Source: CBDBES01 sp965204465
GTDB taxonomy: Bacteria > Spirochaetota > Leptospiria > Turneriellales > CBDBES01
NCBI GenBank assembly: GCA_965204465.1
Contig: OZ241995.1
Span: forward strand, 744,001 to 808,000
Direction: 5' to 3'
Length of the DNA stretch: 64,000 nt
Part shown: piece by piece, positions 53,779 to 63,531 of the stretch
Numbering within the stretch: position 1 is the first letter of the stretch
Layout: each line of letters begins with the position of its first letter
Notes under the pieces: generated by a model
Told to the model about the DNA's origin: nothing
The model's input: the letters and a program-made list of their open reading frames with translations, nothing else
Database searches by the model: none
Program-made: the position numbers and the translations under genes

Positions 53779-54081
53779 CTATTTTTTATACTCGAGTTTT
53801 AATACATGAACCAATCCTTTTTCACTATCTATTCTATATTGGAGAGTTAAATTACCTTTTTGATATAAATAGATAGGGCGAGTTGGATCTATATTTGAGA
53901 GACAATGGAAAGCTTTATCAGAATGTGGATTATTTGGGATTCTTGTTAAAACTTTACTCTTAATAAAATCATACAATTCTTTGTTTTGTGGAGATAAGTT
54001 GGATATTTTTTTCTTTATATCTTTATCATCTACAATAAAATTGTGAGATGGGATGTCCATATATATCTGGGATTGTAGCAA
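53779..54081 (-). CDS. small protein downstream of the Panacea gene, putative toxin
   Basis: This 100-residue protein has an N-terminal helical part (KKKISNLSPQNKELYDFIKSKVLT) and a C-terminal strand-rich end (RPIYLYQKGNLTLQYRID..GLVHVLKLEYKK). I do not recognise a fold, though a RelE/ParE-like pattern is conceivable. It lies 9 bp downstream of the Panacea-domain gene on the same strand, which is the position expected for the partner of an antitoxin of that type. Calling it a toxin rests only on this context. Confidence 0.45.
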   Translation of the reverse strand: MLQSQIYMDIPSHNFIVDDKDIKKKISNLSPQNKELYDFIKSKVLTRIPNNPHSDKAFHCLSNIDPTRPIYLYQKGNLTLQYRIDSEKGLVHVLKLEYKK

Positions 54082-54090
54082 ATAGGGATT

Positions 54091-54618
54091 TTAAATAGTA
54101 TATTCTTTGATCTTTTCTGGTGATATATGTTTATCAAAATAATAGGGTAAAATAAAGTTTGGTATATCTTCTTGATAATTTAGTGCATGAAAAATAGATG
54201 TTTCGTGAGTCTTTCTTGTTAATTCACTAGATGGCATTTCCTCATAAGTTTCACAATAGTTATCAATAATTTCTATTTCAGTGCCTTTTAAATTGTCATC
54301 AAGCTCAGAATCTTCATAATTTTTAGTCAATGTCAATACTTCTTTTTTCTTTTCTCCATACCGCTTTTCAATAAATGTAATATAACCCTCTGATTTCAGA
54401 TTATCGAGTATTTTCATTATGCATTTTGGAGTTGGGCCATAAAAATTCTTAATATAAGTATCGCCTGTCATGGTTTCTTGAGTTTTGATATAATACTCTC
54501 TATCAATAAAAAATAATATTTTATTTAATTGTGTTTTACCAATATCATGGTAATGATAGGCTATGTATTTGATTATCATTTTATATTTTTTGTTTAGTCT
54601 TTCATTACCTCCAGACAT
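54091..54618 (-). CDS. Panacea-domain (SocA/DUF4065-like) protein, putative antitoxin
   Basis: This 175-residue protein has the hallmark region of Panacea/SocA domains: LNKILFFIDREYYIKTQETM, then TGDTYIKNFYGPTPKCIMKIL, with the typical winged-helix-like second part. In characterised cases Panacea proteins neutralise a variety of unrelated toxins encoded next to them. Here it is the first gene of a two-gene unit with a 100-residue product. The upstream region contains transposase relics. Family call moderately sure. Confidence 0.7.
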   Translation of the reverse strand: MSGGNERLNKKYKMIIKYIAYHYHDIGKTQLNKILFFIDREYYIKTQETMTGDTYIKNFYGPTPKCIMKILDNLKSEGYITFIEKRYGEKKKEVLTLTKNYEDSELDDNLKGTEIEIIDNYCETYEEMPSSELTRKTHETSIFHALNYQEDIPNFILPYYFDKHISPEKIKEYTI

Positions 54619-54716
54619 AAATAAACTATAAATATTTATATCAGTATGTCAAGAATTTTTTTCCTGTTTTTATAAAAAAGTTCTTGAAGCTATACAACAA
54701 AGTATATTTCATTTTT

Positions 54717-54903
54717 ATGAATGACTTAATAGAATTTTTTAAACAATTTAAAGATGACAAAACTTGTGAAAATTATTTCTGAGCTTACCCTATGATTGCT
54801 TGTATTGTGCAGATCACTAAACAATTAGGGATCAAAAACAGCTTGGTTTATGCTTCATAGATTAAGACAGCTAGCAAAAAAATTCTATTTCAAGAAACAC
54901 TAA
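54717..54903 (+). pseudogene. IS1595-family transposase, degraded remnant
   Basis: The ATG at 54717 begins NDLIEFFKQFKDDKTCENYF then a TGA. In another frame the sequence gives a single zinc knuckle (DCLYCADH). After a deletion comes KQLGIK, and after one more frame change TAWFMLHRLRQLAKKF with a stop at 54901-54903. These are consecutive motifs of IS1595 transposases, with most of the protein missing. It differs from the remnant at 11878-12222 and is on the other strand. Confidence 0.75.
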
Positions 54904-54923
54904 AAAAATAATAACATATAGGG

Positions 54924-55016
54924 CATCCTGACGGTTAAGAAGGGCTGATCTTTCTTGTCCTATCGACAAATCCGTCGGGATGTCATAGGACGGTCGAGTT
55001 AGGTCAGTCCTTTTTT
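54924..55016 (+). ncRNA. structured RNA element with competing stems and a T-tract
   Basis: Three pairings can be seen. A: CATCCTGACGG (54924-54934) with CCGTCGGGATG (54972-54982). B: AAGGGCTGATC (54940-54950) with GGTCAGTCCTT (55002-55012). C: GTCCTAT (54957-54963) with ATAGGAC (54985-54991). C nests in B, but A crosses both, so they are alternatives or a pseudoknot. B ends in TTTTTT, as in an intrinsic terminator. The 54619-55209 gap has no intact gene. No known riboswitch class was recognised. No plus-strand gene follows directly. Confidence 0.45.
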
Positions 55017-55209
55017 ATGTTTTTACAATAAAAGATATAGTCGTCTTCTTTTTGATTGATCAAATGCTATTTTCCCCGAACTTTTATTCAGGTCATTGCA
55101 CAACTAAGCGTAAAAAGAAACAGGTACCAATAGTAGAATGACCATGCTGTTCGTAGTTCAAATCAAAACATGAAAAAAATAAAGAAAATTCTAAAAGACT
55201 CACAAACTT

Positions 55210-55500
55210 TTAACCTAATATGTCAATGAATTGATTTTTTCCTTTATTCAATTTATTAAATTCTTCTTTAGATACTTCTTTTAATATTTTTAATTCAAAA
55301 TCATTTTTTTTCTCTACATAGAATATACTTCCCAACTTTAATTTTGTTCTGGAAAGCAAGTTTAATCTATTCTGATTGATCTCTACAAAATACCATGTGC
55401 CTTCTGATATGGTATTTCTTTTTTGAAGTATTTTAATGTAAAACCTTTGAGGTAGCTTGTTGAAAAAAGGAAAATTACGGGGTAATCGGAACATATTCAT
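55210..55500 (-). CDS. hypothetical protein
   Basis: This 96-residue protein is basic and strand-rich (KLPQRFYIKILQKRN, GTWYFVEINQNRLNLLSRTKL) with a charged C-terminus. There is no signal peptide or membrane helix. No family recognised. It lies 77 bp downstream of gltD on the same strand and could be co-transcribed. Confidence 0.5.
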   Translation of the reverse strand: MNMFRLPRNFPFFNKLPQRFYIKILQKRNTISEGTWYFVEINQNRLNLLSRTKLKLGSIFYVEKKNDFELKILKEVSKEEFNKLNKGKNQFIDILG

Positions 55501-55577
55501 CAGAGCAAAGAATACAAAGAGATAACATATTGTCCATCGCTATCTTTTTCCCAGAAGACTTCCATAAGATATTTATT

Positions 55578-57017
55578 CTATTCTTTATATCTTAAATAGC
55601 GATCTACTGCAACGGCGCATTTACGGCCTTCCGCAATAGCCCATACGATCAGTGACTGGCCTCTTCTCATGTCACCGCATGCAAATACACCGGGTATGCT
55701 ACTATGATGATCCTCTTCATGGTCTCCATAAGATGCTTTCACATTCTCTCTTTTATCAAGTTCCAGACCCATCTCTTTTAGCTGATAGATCAATCCTGAT
55801 TGAACAGGATGCGAGAAACCAACCGCAAGAAGAATAATATCTGCCTTTATTTCATAAGAACTATTAGGTATGTCTATAAATTTTCCATTTTTAAATTCGA
55901 CTTTGTTATATACCAATCCACAAACATTTCCTTTGCCATCATTTTTAAAGTATTTGGTATTTATTTCCCACATTCTTTTTACCCCTTCTTCATGGCTTGA
56001 AGATGTTCTTAATATCATGGGCCAATAAGGCCATGGATTTGCATCGTTTCTTGTTTGGGGGGGCATCCCAAATATCTCAAATTGTTTAATGGATCTTGCC
56101 TCTTGACGATTCGCCGTTCCAATGCAGTCTGAACCTGTATCGCCTCCGCCTATGACCACCACATCTTTATTTGTGGCCAATATTTGATTTTTCACTTTAT
56201 CCCCTGCATTTATCTTGTTCTGTTGGGTAAGGTATTCCATGGCAAAATGGATCCCTTTTAATTCTCTGCCAGGAATGGAAACATCTCTTGGTTTTTCGGC
56301 ACCTCCTGCTAATACTACCGCATCATATTTTTTTAAAATTTCTTTTACTTCTATATCTTTTCCTACATTAATATTAGTTTTGAATTTTACTCCCTCTTTT
56401 ATCATCTGCTCTATTCGTCGGTCGATCAAATATTTTTCCATTTTAAAATCGGGGATACCATAGCGTAGAAGTCCTCCAATACGATTATTTTTCTCGTATA
56501 GGGTAACTAAATGTCCTGCTCTGGAAATTTCTTGGGAAGCAGCCAGTCCTGCAGGCCCGGAACCTATAACGGCAACAGTCTTTCCGCTCAATTCTTTAGG
56601 GGGCAGAGGCTTTACCCATCCTTGCTCAAAGCCTTTGTCAATAATGGTTCTTTCCATTGCTTTGATGGAAACAGGAGAATCATTGATCCCCAATACACAT
56701 GCTCCTTCGCAGGGAGCCGGGCATAGTCTGCCAGTAAATTCTGGGAAATTATTTGTAAGATGCAAGTTTTCAAGTGCTTCTTTCCAATGGCCCTGGTAGA
56801 CTAAATGATTCCACTCAGGAATGAAGTTCACCACAGGGCATCCTGTTGGACCATGACAAAATGGAATGCCGCAGTCCATACATCTGGCACCTTGTATACG
56901 GGCTTCTTTCTCAGAAAAAGAATATTCAAACTCTTTAAAATTTCTAAGTCTTTTTTTTACCGGGTCTCTTCCCAGGTTCTTTCGTGTATATTCTTTAAAT
57001 CCTGTATGTTTTCCCAT
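55578..57017 (-). CDS. gltD: glutamate synthase small (beta) subunit
   Basis: This 479-residue subunit carries electrons from NADPH to the large subunit. The N-terminal [4Fe-4S] region shows CMDCGIPFCHGPTGCPVVN and CPAPCEGACVLG. FAD binding is GSGPAGLAASQEI, and NADPH binding is GGGDTGSDCIG. The C-terminal GVFACGDMRRGQSLIVWAI is a conserved FAD motif. It is 6 bp downstream of gltB, so one operon. Confidence 0.94.
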   Translation of the reverse strand: MGKHTGFKEYTRKNLGRDPVKKRLRNFKEFEYSFSEKEARIQGARCMDCGIPFCHGPTGCPVVNFIPEWNHLVYQGHWKEALENLHLTNNFPEFTGRLCPAPCEGACVLGINDSPVSIKAMERTIIDKGFEQGWVKPLPPKELSGKTVAVIGSGPAGLAASQEISRAGHLVTLYEKNNRIGGLLRYGIPDFKMEKYLIDRRIEQMIKEGVKFKTNINVGKDIEVKEILKKYDAVVLAGGAEKPRDVSIPGRELKGIHFAMEYLTQQNKINAGDKVKNQILATNKDVVVIGGGDTGSDCIGTANRQEARSIKQFEIFGMPPQTRNDANPWPYWPMILRTSSSHEEGVKRMWEINTKYFKNDGKGNVCGLVYNKVEFKNGKFIDIPNSSYEIKADIILLAVGFSHPVQSGLIYQLKEMGLELDKRENVKASYGDHEEDHHSSIPGVFACGDMRRGQSLIVWAIAEGRKCAVAVDRYLRYKE

Positions 57018-57023
57018 GATTTT

Positions 57024-60000
57024 TCATACTTTTTCTGATGCGATCATTTTAGACGATTTAATTTCTTTTGCTTTTTCCTTTTCCATTTTCATTAAGGCCA
57101 TTTTATATTCTACAGGTGTTATTTTATAAAAGTTCTTTCGCTCTATGCTCCAATTTGCTAAAATATATTGGGATCTATGTGACCTTGTATGTTCATGATG
57201 AGAGGTGATCATCTTGAGTGTTTCTTCTACGGATCCAGGGGATTCGAGTACTTCTATTTCGACCATCTCTTGATTTACATATTTATAGAATGTTCTTTCC
57301 GGATCCCATACATAGGCAATCCCTCCAGACATTCCTGCTGCAAAATTTCGGCCTACACTTCCCAGAATAACTACTCTACCTCCGGTCATATATTCACATC
57401 CATGATCCCCCACTCCTTCTACCACAGCATGCACTCCTGAATTTCTAACGCAGAATCTTTCCCCTGCCATTCCATTGATATAGGCTTCTCCTTCCACCGC
57501 ACCATAAAAAGTTGTATTCCCTATGATCATATTATGAGCAGGGTCGAAAGAAACATCATCTGGTATTTTAATGATCAATCTTCCACCTGAGATGCCTTTT
57601 CCGGTATAGTCATTGGCCACTCCGAGCAGCTTTAATTCAATTCCTCTGACTAAGAATGCCCCAAAGCTTTGACCAGCCGCTCCATTCATAGTGATCTGGA
57701 TAGTATTATCGGGTAGACCCTTATGCCCATAGCGTATGGCAATTTCATGGGAAAGCATGGTCCCAACAGATCTATTTATATTCTTAACAGGCATTTTGAT
57801 CTGTATTTTCTTCTTCTTTTCAATTGCCATTTTAGCCTTGTGTATTAACTGATGATCAATTTGTTTTAATAGTCCATGATCCTGGTTTTTTGTTCTGTAT
57901 ATATCGCTGCCAAATTTAGGCTTTGGTTTAGTTAAAAGATCATTCAAATTGATGCCTCTTATCTTCCATGATCTTATCTTTTTTTCGTCTGACATTTCAG
58001 AAGGTCTGCTATGGACTAAACGGTCTATCTGGCCGATCATTTCATTAAAAGTTCTAAAGCCTAATTTAGCCATATATTCTCGGATCTCTTCTGCTACAAA
58101 ATGCATATAGCTTATTAAGTATTCAGGGGAACCGGCGAACTTTTTTCTTAATTCAATATCTTGGGTAGCCACTCCTACTGGACAGGTATTCAAATGACAT
58201 TTACGCATCATGATACATCCCTGGGTTACAAGAGGTGCTGTGGAAAAACCAAATTCATCCGCGCCCATTAAAGCGCCTATCACTACATCTCTGCCTGTTT
58301 TAATCTGGCCATCTACTTGCAACCATACTCTGTCTCTTAATCCATTCAGTACGAGTGTCTGGTGAGTTTGGCTAAGTCCGATCTCCCAGGGGGTCCCTGC
58401 GTATTGTATGGAAGAAATTGGACTGGCCCCCGTACCGCCATCATGTCCGCTGATCAATATGTGATCTGCATGGGCCTTGGCTACCCCCGCCGCTACAGTA
58501 CCCACCCCTACTTCGGAAACCAATTTGACACTGATGCGAGCCTTTGGATTAATATTTTTTAAATCAAAGATCAATTGCTTTAGGTCTTCAATGGAATAAA
58601 TATCATGGTGAGGGGGTGGACTGATCAGCATTACCCCAGGGGTGCTATGTCTTATACGTGCTATAACCTCATCTACTTTAAATCCTGGTAATTGGCCGCC
58701 TTCCCCTGGTTTAGCTCCCTGGGCCATTTTAATTTGTAATTCATCCGCATTGACTAAATATTCTGCGGTTACTCCAAAGCGTCCGGAAGCCACTTGCTTT
58801 ATAGCAGAACGCATATTTTTTCCTTCGATCAGTTTATAACGAATAGGGTCTTCCCCTCCTTCACCTGTATTCGATTTGCCCCCGATATGGTTCATGGCAA
58901 TGGCCAAAGAAGTATGAGCTTCCCATGAAATAGAGCCAAAACTCATTGCTCCGGTCGAAAATCTTTTTAATATTTCACTGGAAGGCTCGACTTCCTTCCT
59001 ATCCAATGGTTTTTTGAAATAATCAAAATCCAGCAAGCTTCTTAAAGTAACTCTTTTTCTCTCTTGATGATTGATCAGTGCAGCATATTCTTTATAAGTA
59101 TCATAGTCTGTATTTCGGACGCTTACCTGAAGTTTTGCAATACTAATAGGGTTCCATAAATGATTTTCCCCGTCATAGCGATATTGGTAAATGCCTCCGC
59201 TGGATATAGCATCCGGATTATGCAATGGATCATACGCCATTTGATGCTTTTTAATTGTTTCTGCCTCTAACATCTCTAAGCTAAGGCCTTCTATATTTGA
59301 AGAAGTACCTGTAAAATAGTTCTCTATGATCTCCGAATCTAATCCTACCGCTTCAAAAATTTGTGCACCGCAATAGGATTGCAATGTGCTGATCCCCATT
59401 TTACTGAAAATTTTATATAAACCCAGCTTTATGGCATTATAATAATTCTTGTATGCATTTTCTTTGGAGTCTATTTCAGTAAGAAATCCTCCGTCATATA
59501 AATGATCTATGGAATCGAATGCAAGGTAGGGATTGATGGCATTTGCCCCATAACCGCATAGCATTCCAAAATGAGAAACCTCTCTGGGTTCACCGCTTTC
59601 TACAATGATGCTAACTTCAGTACGCAATCCATTACGGATCAAGTGATGATGTATTCCTGCCACTGCCAATAGACTTGGGATAGGAGCTATGTTTTTTCCA
59701 ACGCCTCTGTCAGAAAGGATCAGAAGATTTATGCCTCCTCTGGCTAATTCTTCTGCCTCTTTGCAAAGTTGCTCCATTTTTTCTCTCATCCCATGACGGT
59801 CTCGTATATCGAATAATATTTTTAAGACACTTGATCTGAATTTACCCTGGGATATGTTCTTTATTCTTTTAAGATGTGCATTGCTGATTACAGGATGAGA
59901 AAGTTCTATTCGATTGGCATGCTCAGAAGTTTCTTCCAATAAATTTTTTTCAGGTCCCATATAGGTGGTTAATTCAAAGACTAATTCTTCTCTAATGGCA

Positions 60001-61643
60001 TCCACGGGAGGATTAGTAACCTGAGCGAATAACTGCTTAAAATAGCGAAATAATAATTGAGGCTTCTCTGACAAAACGGCTAAAGAAACATCCGAGCCCA
60101 TGGAACCAACAGCTTCCTTACCAGAGATCAGCATAGGGGTTATTACAATATTTAGGTCTTCTTTCGTGTATAAGAAGACTCTCTGTTGCTCTAGCAATGT
60201 CTTTCGATCTATTTTATGTCTATGCATTAAATCGGTTTTCAATCGTTCTTCCGAACGAATTATATTATTTTCTACCCAATTTTTATAAGGCTTTTGTCTG
60301 CTGATCTCTTTTTTGACTTCTTCATCTGGAATGATTCTTTTTTGGATCAAATCGACTAAAAACATTCTCCCTGGCTGCAATCTTCCATAGCATTTTACAC
60401 TCTCAGGAGACAGACCCAATACACCCACTTCAGAAGATAATATCACTAAGTCATTTTTTGTGATCACATATCTTGCGGGTCTCAGGCCATTTCTATCTAA
60501 TGTACCACCAATTACATCTCCATCACTGAATATGACTCCTGCAGGACCATCCCATGGTTCCATTAGGGCGGCATGGTACTCATAAAAACCTCTTAGTTCT
60601 GGATCCATAAGATCATTCTTAGACCATGCTTCTGGGATCATCATCATAATGGCATGTGGAAGACTTCTTCCACTCATCACTAGAAGTTCAAACACGGAAT
60701 CAAATGCAGCGGAATCACTTTGACCTTCCATGAGTATGGGCAACATTCTTTTTAGCTCTTTACCAAAATAAGGTGAATGCATTACTTTTTCTCTGGCAGC
60801 CATCCAATTTATATTACCTCTTAAAGTATTGATCTCTCCATTATGAGCAATCAGTCTAAATGGATGGGCTAAATCCCAGGAAGGAAATGTATTGGTAGAA
60901 AAACGAGTATGGATCAATGCCAGAGAAGACTTCATGTCCTGTGCTAATAGATCAGGGTAAAATGCCACAAATTGATCCCTGCCAGTGATCATTCCTTTAT
61001 AAACCAACGTCTTACAGGAAAAAGAAGGGACATAATAAAGGCTTCTGCTTATATCCAATTCCTGGCGAATCCTATGATCTATCATCCTTCTTACCATGAA
61101 CAGTTTTCGTTCGAATTCGTTTTTATTTTTTATTTCAGCATTTGCCTTTATAAAGGATTGTTTAATGAATGGCATCATCTCTCTGGCGCCTCTTCCAATT
61201 ACTTTAGAGTTTACAGGAACATCTCTCCAACCTAAAAATTCAAGTTCTTCATCTAATGTGATCTTTTCTACAATATTTTCAATTGATTTACGCAGTTTTT
61301 TTTCTTGCGGAAAAAAATGAACGCCTACCCCATATTGACCTGGTTCAGGTAGCTTGAATTTATTTTCTGCGGCAATTCTACATAAAAACTCATGCGGCAT
61401 CTGCATCATAATGCCCGCCCCATCACCTGTTTGGGGGTCCGCACCGATGGCTCCTCTATGTTCTAAATTGCATATGATCTGTAGTCCTTTATCAATAATA
61501 TCACGACTCTTTTGATTCTGAATATGAGCGACAAATCCAATACCACAAGAATCATGCTCCCATTCAGGATCATACAGGCCAATTTTATGTTTTTTAAAAG
61601 AGGCTTTAGAATTTTTTTCTCCGTAATAATGATAAACTTTCAT
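57024..61643 (-). CDS. gltB: glutamate synthase large (alpha) subunit
   Basis: This 1539-residue protein makes two glutamate from glutamine and 2-oxoglutarate. Processing would expose Cys33 (DSCGIGF) of the Ntn amidotransferase domain after a 32-residue propeptide. The FMN-binding synthase domain has HDGGTGASP and DGQIKTGRD, and the [3Fe-4S] cluster cysteines are CIMMRKCHLNTC. The C-terminal GXGXG domain has GGRVVILG. Length matches the family. It is followed by gltD. Confidence 0.95.
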   Translation of the reverse strand: MKVYHYYGEKNSKASFKKHKIGLYDPEWEHDSCGIGFVAHIQNQKSRDIIDKGLQIICNLEHRGAIGADPQTGDGAGIMMQMPHEFLCRIAAENKFKLPEPGQYGVGVHFFPQEKKLRKSIENIVEKITLDEELEFLGWRDVPVNSKVIGRGAREMMPFIKQSFIKANAEIKNKNEFERKLFMVRRMIDHRIRQELDISRSLYYVPSFSCKTLVYKGMITGRDQFVAFYPDLLAQDMKSSLALIHTRFSTNTFPSWDLAHPFRLIAHNGEINTLRGNINWMAAREKVMHSPYFGKELKRMLPILMEGQSDSAAFDSVFELLVMSGRSLPHAIMMMIPEAWSKNDLMDPELRGFYEYHAALMEPWDGPAGVIFSDGDVIGGTLDRNGLRPARYVITKNDLVILSSEVGVLGLSPESVKCYGRLQPGRMFLVDLIQKRIIPDEEVKKEISRQKPYKNWVENNIIRSEERLKTDLMHRHKIDRKTLLEQQRVFLYTKEDLNIVITPMLISGKEAVGSMGSDVSLAVLSEKPQLLFRYFKQLFAQVTNPPVDAIREELVFELTTYMGPEKNLLEETSEHANRIELSHPVISNAHLKRIKNISQGKFRSSVLKILFDIRDRHGMREKMEQLCKEAEELARGGINLLILSDRGVGKNIAPIPSLLAVAGIHHHLIRNGLRTEVSIIVESGEPREVSHFGMLCGYGANAINPYLAFDSIDHLYDGGFLTEIDSKENAYKNYYNAIKLGLYKIFSKMGISTLQSYCGAQIFEAVGLDSEIIENYFTGTSSNIEGLSLEMLEAETIKKHQMAYDPLHNPDAISSGGIYQYRYDGENHLWNPISIAKLQVSVRNTDYDTYKEYAALINHQERKRVTLRSLLDFDYFKKPLDRKEVEPSSEILKRFSTGAMSFGSISWEAHTSLAIAMNHIGGKSNTGEGGEDPIRYKLIEGKNMRSAIKQVASGRFGVTAEYLVNADELQIKMAQGAKPGEGGQLPGFKVDEVIARIRHSTPGVMLISPPPHHDIYSIEDLKQLIFDLKNINPKARISVKLVSEVGVGTVAAGVAKAHADHILISGHDGGTGASPISSIQYAGTPWEIGLSQTHQTLVLNGLRDRVWLQVDGQIKTGRDVVIGALMGADEFGFSTAPLVTQGCIMMRKCHLNTCPVGVATQDIELRKKFAGSPEYLISYMHFVAEEIREYMAKLGFRTFNEMIGQIDRLVHSRPSEMSDEKKIRSWKIRGINLNDLLTKPKPKFGSDIYRTKNQDHGLLKQIDHQLIHKAKMAIEKKKKIQIKMPVKNINRSVGTMLSHEIAIRYGHKGLPDNTIQITMNGAAGQSFGAFLVRGIELKLLGVANDYTGKGISGGRLIIKIPDDVSFDPAHNMIIGNTTFYGAVEGEAYINGMAGERFCVRNSGVHAVVEGVGDHGCEYMTGGRVVILGSVGRNFAAGMSGGIAYVWDPERTFYKYVNQEMVEIEVLESPGSVEETLKMITSHHEHTRSHRSQYILANWSIERKNFYKITPVEYKMALMKMEKEKAKEIKSSKMIASEKV

Positions 61644-61719
61644 ACTTTCATAAACTATAATATTATCCTATATATGATATTATTTTTTTGTCGTCCACTA
61701 AATTTTTAATTTATTTTTG

Positions 61720-62466
61720 CTAAAATCCCATGGAAACCCCTATCAAAGGAGAAACCGTCCAGTATCTTGGGCCCGAAATAGTAGGATTATAAAGCACTCT
61801 ACCCGATAATACCAAGGAAACAGAATAGGTTCCTAAAGTAAATGTAAATTTATATCCTATATCTAGAAATAAAGAAAAGTGAAAGGATGATTCCTCTGAT
61901 TTAAAATCGATTGGAATGATCGATTCTTCTATGGGATCATCTACTTCAATTTGTAATATTCTTGTACCTTTGATATAAGAACCTCCAACATAAATCCCTG
62001 TTTGTATGGAATGCTGTTCTTTATTATCCAATCCGATCGACCAAAGAGGCCCTAAACCAAAAGCAACATTCCTGGTACTCTTCTGATCAGAATCACCAAA
62101 AATTTGTTCATAGACAAATAAAAAATTGACCCTGGGAATATACAGTAAGGGCCTAATGCCTTCTATGAAAGGGTAAAGTGATTGCTGATAAGCGAAACTT
62201 GTCTGTAATCCATTGTTTACATGGTCTCTTAAAGAATTCAATGGAGCTGCGTATCCGCTTAAGATTTCAAAAGATATTCCAAATTCTTTGAAATTTTGTT
62301 TAGGAATGCCTCCTGAATCATCAGCAAATTGATATTCTTTAGTTTTATAGGATTTCATTTTTTTTACAGAAACCAACTTAGAATTTTTTACCTTTTCCCC
62401 CATAAGAATTTTAAAAGGGACTGATATATAAAGTATAATATACAAAAATAAAATAACGATTTTCAT
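61720..62466 (-). CDS. outer-membrane beta-barrel protein
   Basis: I start it at the ATG at 62466 (248 residues), which gives a signal peptide (MKIVILFLYIILYISVPFKIL). The mature part is strand-rich with glycines and aromatics (AFGLGPLWSIG, SFHFSLFLDIGYKFTFTLG, SPLIGVSMGF). It ends in Phe, as in many outer-membrane barrels. It loosely resembles the pair at the start of the window (GYKFTFTLG). The 26-bp palindrome at 62689-62714 lies upstream. Confidence 0.6.
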   Translation of the reverse strand: MKIVILFLYIILYISVPFKILMGEKVKNSKLVSVKKMKSYKTKEYQFADDSGGIPKQNFKEFGISFEILSGYAAPLNSLRDHVNNGLQTSFAYQQSLYPFIEGIRPLLYIPRVNFLFVYEQIFGDSDQKSTRNVAFGLGPLWSIGLDNKEQHSIQTGIYVGGSYIKGTRILQIEVDDPIEESIIPIDFKSEESSFHFSLFLDIGYKFTFTLGTYSVSLVLSGRVLYNPTISGPRYWTVSPLIGVSMGF

Positions 62467-62688
62467 TTGAACTGGCCATCCACTACGCAACTGTAGATGA
62501 TAGGAAAATTTTCAGTATTTTGTTGAAAGTCGTTAATGCCAAGTAGCCAAAGCCAAGAATGAATAAAGGACTTACGGTGTCAAGCAAATTAGAAAATGGT
62601 TATGGACTATTCAGTATAAATTTCGATACCCTTAATCTTGAGCTTTTGTAAAGTTTTCTGAACTACTAGTAAAAGAATGATGGACAGG

Positions 62689-62714
62689 ATGGGTATGAAA
62701 TATTTCATGCCCAT
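62689..62714. promoter_or_regulatory. 26-bp palindrome between divergent genes
   Basis: Arms of 13 nt (ATGGGTATGAAAT and ATTTCATGCCCAT) pair throughout with one G-T. It sits between the minus-strand outer-membrane gene and comF, where no gene lies (62467-62805). It could be a dimeric regulator site or a hairpin in a leader. No T-tract follows, so it is not an obvious terminator. Confidence 0.55.
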
Positions 62715-62805
62715 GTCATCTCATTCTATCTTACTGATCTTAATTGCCAGCTTGGTGGTTGGTAATCATTCCTTTTTACAAATTTTTGCAGGGTGATACA
62801 CAGAA

Positions 62806-63531
62806 GTGATATATATAAATAAAATTATAAATATATTTTTAGATCAGTTTTTTCCAGAAAGATGTTCTCATTGCAGGGAGCGTTATGTAGGTTTCAGAAA
62901 TACACTATGCGATGTTTGTCTTTCTAATATTCGTAAAATATCCATTAAGAACCGTTGTAAAAAGTGTGGAGAGAAATTAGATGATGGTTGTATTTCCTGC
63001 AGCAAAAAGAAATTGCTATTTAAAAGTAGTTTTTTTCTATGGTCGTATAAAAAAGAAGCCCGAAATTTATTGAAATTAGCTAAATTCAAAGAAAGAAAAA
63101 ATGCATTTCGATATCTTTCTAATTGTATAAAGAACCTGAATGAAATGGACCTGTCTCATTTAAAGCTAAATTCTGATACGGTTATCCTTCCTGTAACTTC
63201 TTCCCGCCCTTTTATATATAAAATGTCGGGTATACTGGCTAAAATTCTTTCCTTGCCTTTGCTGAAGCCTTATAAAAAGAGTAGTTCCAGGATCCAGAGT
63301 AAATTGCTGCATGAAAAGGATCGTTATCTTCAAATTGAGAATACTTTACAGCTTAAATCTAATTTTGTGCCTTTACTAAAAAAGTATAGCAATTTTATTA
63401 TTGTGGATGATATATGGACAACGGGAGCAACATTAAACTATGCCGCTAAATTGCTCGTAGATCAGAATATAGAGCCAGAGAATATTCAGGTGATGGCTTT
63501 TTTTCGCAGGGATAAGCATATTTATAGATGA
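62806..63531 (+). CDS. comF: ComF family phosphoribosyltransferase-like protein
   Basis: This 241-residue protein starts at GTG. An N-terminal zinc-binding region (CSHCRE, CDVC, CKKCGEKLDDGCISC) precedes a phosphoribosyltransferase fold with the PRPP loop IVDDIWTTGAT. Homologues are needed for DNA uptake in naturally competent bacteria, though the family is widespread. Its stop overlaps the trmL start (ATGA). Confidence 0.85.
   Translation: MIYINKIINIFLDQFFPERCSHCRERYVGFRNTLCDVCLSNIRKISIKNRCKKCGEKLDDGCISCSKKKLLFKSSFFLWSYKKEARNLLKLAKFKERKNAFRYLSNCIKNLNEMDLSHLKLNSDTVILPVTSSRPFIYKMSGILAKILSLPLLKPYKKSSSRIQSKLLHEKDRYLQIENTLQLKSNFVPLLKKYSNFIIVDDIWTTGATLNYAAKLLVDQNIEPENIQVMAFFRRDKHIYR

Noticed and set aside
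54924..55016. Signal recognition particle RNA or a known riboswitch
   Set aside because: The conserved SRP loop sequence (GGAAG/AGCA) and known riboswitch cores were not found.
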